6,879 bases of DNA from DATBMY01 sp036554605. GTDB lineage: Bacteria > Acidobacteriota > Blastocatellia > UBA7656. The stretch is taken from contig DATBMY010000314.1 in NCBI GenBank assembly GCA_036554605.1, forward strand, positions 1 through 6,879. The letters are read 5' to 3'. Positions 1-4,201 of this stretch are shown one piece after another; within the stretch, counting starts at the first letter, position 1, and every line of letters starts with the position of its first letter. The position numbers and the translations under genes are program-made. The notes beneath the pieces are model-generated. The model did no database searches and was not told the origin of the DNA. It saw only the letters and a program-made list of their open reading frames with translations.

Positions 1-20
1 AGTATTCGAATCAATATCGG

Positions 21-60
21 AAGGGCCGCAAAGTAACGTGCTTTGCGGCCTTTCGTTTTT
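21..60 (+). terminator. Rho-independent terminator of the gene to the left
   Basis: A perfect 10-base-pair stem (GGCCGCAAAG at 24-33, CTTTGCGGCC at 41-50) closes a 7-base loop. It extends by one G.U and two A-U pairs at the base, and a T-rich tract (TTTCGTTTTT, 51-60) follows. This is the classical intrinsic terminator layout for plus-strand transcription entering from the left. It implies that thyA begins a new transcription unit. Confidence 0.9.
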
Positions 61-77
61 GCGCCCGCTTTGTCTAG

Positions 78-173
78 AATCAGTGGTCGGTGGTCGGTGT
101 TTCCCGTATTTCAAATATGCTATTTCAGATTTCAAATCGTATTTTACCGGCCAAAAACTACTGACCCCTGATT
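78..173. repeat. Imperfect inverted repeat bounding an AT-rich 96-base segment
   Basis: The left arm (78-93, AATCAGTGGTCGGTGG) is nearly the reverse complement of the right arm (158-173, CTACTGACCCCTGATT): 13 Watson-Crick pairs, two G.T pairs and one mismatch over 16 positions. The left arm contains a tandem GTGGTCG unit at 84-97. The interior (107-145) is AT-rich and holds three near copies of ATTTCA[AG]AT, at 108, 122 and 129. It could be a small dispersed MITE-like repeat or a hairpin in the thyA leader. No transposase or target-site duplication is visible. Confidence 0.5.
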
Positions 174-179
174 AGAGGA
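174..179 (+). promoter_or_regulatory. Ribosome binding site of thyA
   Basis: AGAGGA lies 7 bases upstream of the ATG at 187. This supports that start, which also gives exactly the length and N-terminus expected for ThyA. The site begins directly after the right arm of the inverted repeat (158-173), so a hairpin formed by that repeat would abut the ribosome binding site. Confidence 0.7.
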
Positions 180-186
180 ATAAGGG

Positions 187-981
187 ATGAGGCAATATCT
201 CGATTTGATGGCGCACGTTCTTGAAAAGGGCGTTAAGAAAAACGACCGGACCGGGACGGGCACACTTGCGGTCTTCGGCTACCAGATGCGCTTCGATTTG
301 GAGAAAGGCTTTCCCGCGCTGACAACAAAGAAGCTCCACCTGAAATCTATCATTCACGAGCTGTTATGGTTTTTGAAAGGCGATACGAACGTCAGGTATC
401 TGCAGGAACGAGGCGTGAGCATCTGGAACGAATGGGCGGATGAAACGGGCGATCTTGGCCCTGTCTATGGCGCGCAGTGGCGCAGGTGGCGCGCGGCGGA
501 CGGCCGCGAGATCGACCAGATAAGCCGGGTCATAGATCAGATCAAAAAAGACCCCGATTCGCGCCGCCTCATCGTGAGCGCGTGGAACGCGGGCGAGCTT
601 GAGCGCATGGCGCTCCAGCCGTGCCACGTGCTTTTTCAGTTTTATGTGGTCGAGGGCCGCCTCTCAGTTCAGGTCTACCAGCGCTCGGCAGACATATTCC
701 TTGGTGTCCCATTCAATATCGCCTCCTACGCCTTGCTTCTGATGATGATCGCCCAGGTCACGGATCTAAAACCGGGCGAGCTGGTCCATACGCTCGGAGA
801 CGCGCACCTCTATTTGAACCACCTTGAGCAGGCAAGCCTGCAGCTTACGCGCGAGCCGCTTTCGCCCCCGCGGATGAAGATAAACCAGGAGGTCCGCTCG
901 ATCTTCGATTTCAAGTATGAAGATTTCGAGCTCGTGGGATATCAATCCCACCCGCACATCAAAGCCGAGGTCGCGGTGTGA
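187..981 (+). CDS. thyA: Thymidylate synthase (ThyA)
   Basis: This cytoplasmic enzyme methylates dUMP to dTMP using 5,10-methylene-tetrahydrofolate and releases dihydrofolate. The 264-residue product has the same length as E. coli ThyA and appears to align without gaps. Visible landmarks are the phosphate-binding NDRTGTGT segment (residues 19-26), SIIHELLWFL (54-63), DLGPVYGAQWR (89-99), the nucleophile Cys146 in LQPCH, the dUMP-binding YQRSADIFLG (164-173, Arg166 and Asp169), Asn177 in PFNIASYALL, and GDAHLY (204-209). All key residues are present, so the enzyme should be active. The stop codon overlaps the folA start (GTGA), giving translational coupling to the enzyme that recycles its dihydrofolate product. 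The start is supported by AGAGGA 7 bases upstream. No convincing promoter was found; the AT-rich stretch 107-147 is the likeliest place. Confidence 0.98.
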   Translation: MRQYLDLMAHVLEKGVKKNDRTGTGTLAVFGYQMRFDLEKGFPALTTKKLHLKSIIHELLWFLKGDTNVRYLQERGVSIWNEWADETGDLGPVYGAQWRRWRAADGREIDQISRVIDQIKKDPDSRRLIVSAWNAGELERMALQPCHVLFQFYVVEGRLSVQVYQRSADIFLGVPFNIASYALLLMMIAQVTDLKPGELVHTLGDAHLYLNHLEQASLQLTREPLSPPRMKINQEVRSIFDFKYEDFELVGYQSHPHIKAEVAV

Positions 982-1472
982 TCATATCGATCATCGTCGC
1001 GATGGACCGGCATCGCGGCATAGGCAAAGATAACAAGCTCCCATGGCGGCTGTCAGCCGATATGAAGAGATTTCGCGAGCTGACCATGGGCCACCACCTC
1101 ATTGCCGGAAGAAAGACGTTCGAATCAATCGGCAGACCGCTTCCCGGAAGAGATATGATCGTAGTCACGCGCAATCCGGGGTATAAAGCCGAGGGCTGCC
1201 TCATCGCCCACTCGGTCGAGGCGGCAATCGAGCTCGCGCGCGAGCGCGGCGAAAGCGAAGCCTTCGTCATCGGCGGGGCGCAAATCTACGGCCAGGCGCT
1301 CGCGACAACTGACCGCATATATTTGACGGAGGTCGAAGCCGTGACCGGCGCGGATACCTTCTTCCCCGATCTGGACCCGAGCGAGTGGGAGGAAAAAGAA
1401 TCGGTTCGTAAGGAAGCGGACGACAAAAACCAGTACCGTTTCACTTTCAAGCTGCTCGTGAGAAAAAGATGA
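978..1472 (+). CDS. folA: Dihydrofolate reductase (FolA)
   Basis: FolA reduces the dihydrofolate made by ThyA to tetrahydrofolate with NADPH. The 164-residue product is a normal size for bacterial DHFR. It shows the N-terminal strand and Met20-loop region (IISIIVAMDRHRGIGKDNKLPW, residues 2-23), the catalytic acid Asp28 in LSADMKRF, the NADPH-binding GRKTFESIGRPLPGR (44-58) and FVIGGAQIYGQAL (96-108). The start is a GTG at 978 that overlaps the thyA stop by 4 bases. GAGG at 967-970, inside thyA, lies 7 bases upstream and serves as its ribosome binding site. The 3' end overlaps the dut start by 4 bases (ATGA, 1469-1472). Both overlaps point to a single polycistronic, translationally coupled mRNA. 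Confidence 0.97.
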   Translation: MIISIIVAMDRHRGIGKDNKLPWRLSADMKRFRELTMGHHLIAGRKTFESIGRPLPGRDMIVVTRNPGYKAEGCLIAHSVEAAIELARERGESEAFVIGGAQIYGQALATTDRIYLTEVEAVTGADTFFPDLDPSEWEEKESVRKEADDKNQYRFTFKLLVRKR

Positions 1473-1912
1473 TGGAGCTGAAGATCAAGATGCTCGACGC
1501 GGGGCTCCCGGTCCCACGTTACCAGCACGAAGGCGACGCGGGGCTCGATTTGCCTAGCCGCATAGACATCGTGCTTGCGCCGGGCGAGCGCGCGATGGTC
1601 CCGACCGGAGTGGCCGTTGCAATCCCGCGCGGTTATGCGGGGCTCGTGCTTATACGCAGCGGCATAGCCGCGCGCCACGGGATTCAATGCGTCAACTCGC
1701 CCGGCTTGATCGATGCGGGCTATCGAGGCGAGATCAGCGTCATAATGCTCAATACCGATCTCCGCGAGCCATTCGCCGTGCGCCGCGGCGAGCGTATCGC
1801 TCAACTGGTTTTACATAGAGTCGAGGAGGCGACCCTCGTCGAAGTCGACGACCTCGACGAAACTACTCGCGGCGAAGGCGGCTTCGGCAGCACCGGGCGC
1901 TCTTCATCGTGA
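1469..1912 (+). CDS. dut: dUTP diphosphatase (Dut)
   Basis: Dut is the trimeric dUTPase that hydrolyses dUTP to dUMP and pyrophosphate, supplying ThyA and keeping uracil out of DNA. The 147-residue protein carries all five family motifs: motif 1 around GDAGLDL (22-28), motif 2 IRSGIAARHGI (62-72), motif 3 GLIDAGYRGEI (79-89), motif 4 RGERIAQLV (106-114), and the C-terminal arm motif 5 RGEGGFGSTG (134-143). Motif 2 usually reads PRSG; here Ile62 replaces the proline, while the functional Arg63-Ser64 are kept. The start is uncertain by one codon (ATGATG, 1469 or 1472); the first overlaps the folA stop. The Shine-Dalgarno match is weak (GAGAAAAAG), as expected for a coupled gene. It is the last gene of the operon. 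Confidence 0.96.
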   Translation: MMELKIKMLDAGLPVPRYQHEGDAGLDLPSRIDIVLAPGERAMVPTGVAVAIPRGYAGLVLIRSGIAARHGIQCVNSPGLIDAGYRGEISVIMLNTDLREPFAVRRGERIAQLVLHRVEEATLVEVDDLDETTRGEGGFGSTGRSSS

Positions 1913-1935
1913 TTACCCGATGGGTCGAAACTCCC

Positions 1936-1949
1936 CGGGCAGACGCCCG
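1936..1949 (+). terminator. Weak hairpin downstream of dut, possible terminator
   Basis: A 5-base-pair GC stem (CGGGC 1936-1940, GCCCG 1945-1949) with an AGAC loop lies 23 bases past the dut stop. It is followed only by a pyrimidine-rich CTTCACTTTC stretch rather than a true T-run. It is the only candidate terminator seen between dut and the next promoter, and the call is weak. Confidence 0.25.
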
Positions 1950-1980
1950 CCTTCACTTTCAACCCGGAAGATAACCCCGG

Positions 1981-1998
1981 TTCGCATTCGAACGCGAA
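1981..1998. repeat. Small dyad just upstream of the sigma-gene promoter
   Basis: TTCGC (1981-1985) pairs with GCGAA (1994-1998), and the intervening sequence contains the palindrome TTCGAA (1987-1992). It ends 7 bases before the -35 box at 2006, a position suitable for a regulator-binding site, but no family can be named. It could be a chance hairpin. Confidence 0.25.
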
Positions 1999-2005
1999 GA
2001 AACTG

Positions 2006-2033
2006 TTGACTTGCGCCGCCTTTCGAGAATAAT
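2006..2033 (+). promoter_or_regulatory. Sigma-70-type promoter of the sigma-factor gene
   Basis: TTGACT (2006-2011) matches the -35 consensus at 5 of 6 positions. AATAAT (2028-2033) matches the -10 consensus at 5 of 6, with a 16-base spacer. Transcription would begin near 2040, leaving a leader of about 170 bases before the start codon at 2210. It would let the housekeeping polymerase prime expression of the alternative sigma factor. Confidence 0.6.
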
Positions 2034-2052
2034 AACTAGCGGTAAATAATAT

Positions 2053-2078
2053 TACAGTTGCACAACCCCCGACGATAA
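2053..2078 (+). promoter_or_regulatory. Possible sigma-28-type (autoregulatory) promoter
   Basis: TACAGTTG (2053-2060) matches the sigma-28 -35 consensus TAAAGTTT at 6 of 8. GACGATAA (2071-2078) matches the -10 consensus GCCGATAA at 7 of 8. The spacer is 10 bases, one short of the enterobacterial optimum. It lies downstream of the sigma-70-like promoter and in the same orientation, in front of a FliA/WhiG-family gene, so autoregulation is plausible. The match is clearly poorer than the site at 4112-4138. Confidence 0.45.
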
Positions 2079-2209
2079 ACACCAGTGAGGCGTAGCAACC
2101 GGCTTTTCCTGTCGCCGGCAGGGATAAACGCGAAGCCCTTCCAGGATATATCCCCCGATACAGGCCGCAAGCAAGGATTAAAGAAAGGAGCCGACTCTAA
2201 TACTCCAGT
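2079..2209 (+). other. Long leader of the sigma-factor gene, no gene seen
   Basis: This is the untranslated stretch before the sigma gene, about 125-170 bases depending on the promoter. It holds a CCGGC/GCCGG hairpin (2099-2103 with 2114-2118), a 10-base palindrome GGATATATCC (2144-2153) and a Shine-Dalgarno-like AAAGAAAGGAG (2180-2190). The last base of that Shine-Dalgarno is 19 bases before the ATG, which is unusually far. GATAAAC occurs twice (2074 and 2123). No known riboswitch class could be matched by eye, and no small open frame with a good start was found. Confidence 0.4.
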
Positions 2210-3079
2210 ATGAGCACAAACCACTTTATATCAGAGGTTATAGTTACAGCCGAGCGTAACCACATTGCCCTCAACCTCAGCTCTCTCGCCGTCCAGAAAG
2301 ACGGGAGCCCCGCCGCGCGGGATGCCCTTGTTACGGAAAACTTATCACTGGTCAGCATGGTAATGCGCCGGATATCGCCGCGCTTAAGCTCATCCATAGA
2401 AGCGGAAGACGTTATGAGCGCCGGGGTGATGGGGCTGGTCGATGCCGCGCAAAAATTCGACTCATCCCGCGCCATACAATTTCGCACCTACGCGCAATTT
2501 CGAGTTCGCGGCGCGATGCTCGATTATCTGCGTTCGCTCACCTGGGCGCCGCGCGCGATGTATGGCCGGGCGCGCAAGCTCAATCAAACGCGTTCCGACA
2601 TAGAGAAGCGCTCCGGGCGAAATGCCACCACGCCGGAGCTTGCCGAAGAGATGGGTTTGAGCATCAAGGAACAGCACAACCTGATGCTCGACATTGAAAG
2701 GCTTCACTTTTGTGACGGCGAGTCTCTTTACGAAGAGAAGGCCATGGCGCGCGCGGCGCTTTCAGCCGATACGACAAGCGACATTCACTTTGAGATCGAG
2801 AGGAAAGAGCTGATTGCCATATTGAGTCAGATCATCAATTGCATCCCCCAGCGCCAGAAGCTGGTCCTGTGGCTGTACTACTTCGAGGGGCTCACGATGA
2901 AGGAGGTCGGGCAGGTGCTAAAAGTAAAAGAGGCCCGCGTCTCTCAGCTTCATTCAAAGGCCATAGCAACCTTGCGACGGTATATGACGAGCATACTGGA
3001 AGGCGAAGTCTCCCAAGAAGACCTGAGGAGGGCGCGGTCCGGCGAAAGCACGCCGGCCGGCCGTCACGCGGGTTTGTGA
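2210..3079 (+). CDS. FliA/WhiG-family RNA polymerase sigma factor
   Basis: This is an alternative sigma factor that directs core RNA polymerase to sigma-28-type promoters. The 289-residue protein has region 2 at about 40-125. It includes the core-binding and -10 recognition stretch EAEDVMSAGVMGLVDAAQKFD (64-84), then FRTYAQFRVRGAMLDYLRSLTWAPR (91-115), the signature of this family. A region 3 helix-turn-helix follows at about 120-165 (TPELAEEMGLSIKE). Region 4 lies at about 200-260, with IPQRQKLVLWLYYFEGLTMKEVGQVLKVKEARVSQLHSKA (212-251) recognising the -35 box. About 38 N-terminal and 28 C-terminal residues lie outside these regions. The start at 2210 follows an in-frame stop at 2198; the spacing to the purine-rich site is long. 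No flagellar genes are nearby, so a motility role is not shown. Perfect or near-perfect sigma-28 sites sit in front of the neighbouring kinase and receiver genes. Its 3' end overlaps the convergent receiver gene by 16 bases. Confidence 0.94.
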   Translation: MSTNHFISEVIVTAERNHIALNLSSLAVQKDGSPAARDALVTENLSLVSMVMRRISPRLSSSIEAEDVMSAGVMGLVDAAQKFDSSRAIQFRTYAQFRVRGAMLDYLRSLTWAPRAMYGRARKLNQTRSDIEKRSGRNATTPELAEEMGLSIKEQHNLMLDIERLHFCDGESLYEEKAMARAALSADTTSDIHFEIERKELIAILSQIINCIPQRQKLVLWLYYFEGLTMKEVGQVLKVKEARVSQLHSKAIATLRRYMTSILEGEVSQEDLRRARSGESTPAGRHAGL

Positions 3080-3519
3080 GGTTTATTGAGCATCCCGATC
3101 GTTTTTTGCAGATCGGCAATCGCCTTCTTGTTCTCCCGCGTGAGCTCATACTTTTCGATCGCGTTCGCTATGGTCTTCAATAGCTCATCCGGGTCCCATG
3201 GCTTTCTTATAACGCAGATGGCGCCCCCGTGTTTTATCGCGCTCAGAAAAGTGTCTGTGCCCGTATCGCCGGTAACGATCATGCGGACCAGGTTCGCATC
3301 TATCGCTATGCTTTCGCGCAACAGCTCGACGCCCGTCATGCCTGGCATGCGGTGATCGGAAATCAAGACGGAGACCTTCTCGCTCTTGAGAATGGCGAGC
3401 GCCTTCTCCGCGCCCGTCGCACAAACGACCCGGTAACGGTGGCGCAGGAGCCTTTCAAACATCCGCAGGTTCGCCGGCTCGTCATCGACTACCAGTATGG
3501 TATGCTCCTGACTTGTCAT
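3064..3519 (-). CDS. Stand-alone receiver-domain response regulator (second gene of pair)
   Basis: This 151-residue protein is a CheY-like receiver followed by a short charged tail with no recognisable output domain. The acidic pocket is Asp12-Asp13 (VVDDEPANLRM), the phosphoacceptor is Asp55 (ISDHRMPGM), the switch threonine is Thr83 (IVTGD) and the conserved lysine is Lys106 (RKPWDPDEL). The position three residues before the lysine, normally Tyr or Phe, is Val103, so the classical aromatic switch is missing. The tail (about 118-151) is helical and lysine-rich and may bind a partner. It is co-transcribed behind the receiver at 3526-4047 with a 6-base gap and has no clear ribosome binding site of its own, suggesting coupling. 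Its 3' end overlaps the sigma gene on the opposite strand. It is a paralogue of its upstream neighbour. A DNA-binding role is unlikely, and its partner is unknown. Confidence 0.93.
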   Translation of the reverse strand: MTSQEHTILVVDDEPANLRMFERLLRHRYRVVCATGAEKALAILKSEKVSVLISDHRMPGMTGVELLRESIAIDANLVRMIVTGDTGTDTFLSAIKHGGAICVIRKPWDPDELLKTIANAIEKYELTRENKKAIADLQKTIGMLNKPHKPA

Positions 3520-3525
3520 AGTGAT

Positions 3526-4047
3526 CTAGCTCGCAGTCCCGGAAAGCATACCTCGAAGCGCTTCTTCGTCCGCGGCTTTGAGGCTCGCGCCATTACTGCC
3601 GGCAAGCTGGCCGAAGATGCCGGGATAAGCGTGGACAAGAGCTACTAGATTATCGAGCAGCCGCCTGTGTTGAACCGACGTCTCGTACTGGCGAAACGCT
3701 TCCTCGACGATCTGCTTGAGGGTGATCGGGTCCCAGGGCTTACTGACGAACTTGTAGACTTGAGCGGTATTTATAGCTTCCGTGAGCGCATCGATGTCGG
3801 TGTAGCCGGTCAATATGATCTTTATCATCTCAGGGTGCGTGCTATGGCTTTTGCTGAGCAGCTGCGTCCCGCTCATGCCGGGCATGCGCTGGTCGGTGAT
3901 TATCAGCGACACCGCTTCCTGATTAAGAATAGCAAGCGCGTCTTCGCCACTCTCGGCCGTCAGCACCCGGTAATCTTTTCGAAAGAGTCTCTCCAGCATG
4001 CGCAGATTTGCCGGCTCGTCATCTACCGCAAGAATTGTGTATGTCAT
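3526..4047 (-). CDS. Stand-alone receiver-domain response regulator (first gene of pair)
   Basis: This 173-residue protein has one receiver domain at about 1-125 and a roughly 45-residue helical tail, with no DNA-binding, GGDEF or HD-GYP domain. Conserved residues are Asp9-Asp10 (AVDDEPANLRM), phosphoacceptor Asp52 (ITDQRMPGM), Thr80 (ILTGYTD), aromatic switch Phe100 and Lys103 (KFVSKPWDP). The KPWDP form resembles receivers that in other proteins are joined to HD-GYP or kinase modules. It opens the minus-strand operon with the receiver at 3064-3519 and diverges from the histidine kinase at 4202, its most likely phosphodonor. A strong ribosome binding site (AGAGGAGG, complement of 4056-4063) lies 8 bases from the ATG. 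A sigma-28-like promoter (4097-4071) would start the mRNA only about 17 bases before the ATG. Confidence 0.94.
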   Translation of the reverse strand: MTYTILAVDDEPANLRMLERLFRKDYRVLTAESGEDALAILNQEAVSLIITDQRMPGMSGTQLLSKSHSTHPEMIKIILTGYTDIDALTEAINTAQVYKFVSKPWDPITLKQIVEEAFRQYETSVQHRRLLDNLVALVHAYPGIFGQLAGSNGASLKAADEEALRGMLSGTAS

Positions 4048-4055
4048 ATTCCATT

Positions 4056-4063
4056 CCTCCTCT
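4056..4063 (-). promoter_or_regulatory. Strong ribosome binding site of the receiver operon
   Basis: Read on the minus strand this is AGAGGAGG, 8 bases from the ATG that ends at 4047. It begins almost exactly where transcription from the minus-strand sigma-28-like promoter is predicted to start (about 4064). The leader would therefore be just long enough to contain it. Confidence 0.8.
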
Positions 4064-4070
4064 GCTCAAT

Positions 4071-4097
4071 ATATCGTCCGGGCGCCGCATAACTTTA
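4071..4097 (-). promoter_or_regulatory. Sigma-28-type promoter of the receiver operon
   Basis: On the minus strand, TAAAGTTA (4097-4090) matches the sigma-28 -35 consensus TAAAGTTT at 7 of 8. GACGATAT (4078-4071) matches the -10 consensus GCCGATAA at 6 of 8. The spacer is exactly 11 bases, the enterobacterial optimum. It points at the receiver operon, with a predicted start near 4064 and a leader of about 17 bases. It is back to back with the perfect site on the other strand. Confidence 0.75.
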
Positions 4098-4118
4098 TAG
4101 CCTCCGGAGCATAAAGTT
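4091..4118. repeat. Dyad between the divergent promoters
   Basis: AACTTTAT (4091-4098) and ATAAAGTT (4111-4118) are perfect inverted repeats, formed by the two back-to-back -35 boxes. Between them lies the palindrome CTCCGGAG (4102-4109), which the promoters do not explain and which could be an operator shared by both transcripts. A further CTTTAT at 4123-4128 can pair with 4111-4116 as an alternative hairpin inside the plus promoter's spacer. Confidence 0.55.
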
Positions 4119-4138
4119 TTCGCTTTATATGCCGATAA
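4112..4138 (+). promoter_or_regulatory. Consensus-perfect sigma-28 promoter of the histidine kinase
   Basis: TAAAGTTT (4112-4119), an 11-base spacer (4120-4130) and GCCGATAA (4131-4138) match the sigma-28 (FliA) consensus at all 16 specified positions with optimal spacing. The predicted start is near 4145, giving a leader of about 57 bases to the kinase ATG. The FliA/WhiG-family factor encoded at 2210-3079 is the obvious candidate to use it. Confidence 0.88.
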
Positions 4139-4201
4139 TCAGATGATGCGGGTGAAAAGCGCGGGGCGGCTTCCGGGCTCGGGCCCTTTAGAGGTAAAGC
4201 T

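Noticed and set aside
1056..1063. GCCGATAT inside folA (and GCCGATAC inside the sigma gene) as sigma-28 -10 boxes
   Set aside because: No TAAAG-like -35 box occurs at 10-12 bases upstream; these are coding-sequence coincidences.
1286..1804. Minus-strand 172-codon open frame across the folA/dut junction
   Set aside because: It is antisense to two complete, well-recognised genes; long antisense frames are common at this base composition.
2071..2160. Possible c-di-GMP (GEMM) riboswitch in the sigma leader, suggested by GACGATAAA and GCGAAGCC
   Set aside because: The conserved GEMM core (GGCAAACC, GGGACGCAAAGCC and the tetraloop/receptor helices) is absent or too degenerate to align. GACGATAA is better explained as a sigma-28 -10 box.
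1801..2224. Minus-strand open frames (93 and 62 codons) over the dut-sigma gap
   Set aside because: They overlap dut and the sigma promoters, have no ribosome binding site or recognisable domain, and show low-complexity composition.
2210..3079. Calling the sigma gene fliA (flagellar)
   Set aside because: The family is clear, but no flagellar, chemotaxis or FlgM gene is present in the window, so a motility-specific name is not supported.
3095..3116. CCGATC/GATCGG hairpin with a T-run near the sigma stop, as a terminator
   Set aside because: The T-run is in the loop rather than after the stem, and the sequence is inside the receiver coding region.
3229..3648. Plus-strand 139-codon open frame opposite the receiver genes
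   Set aside because: It lies antisense to two intact receiver genes, has no recognisable domain, and is composed of reverse-strand codon shadows.
3667..4092. Plus-strand 141-codon open frame opposite the first receiver gene
   Set aside because: It is fully antisense to a clear receiver gene and its minus-strand promoter, with no family resemblance.
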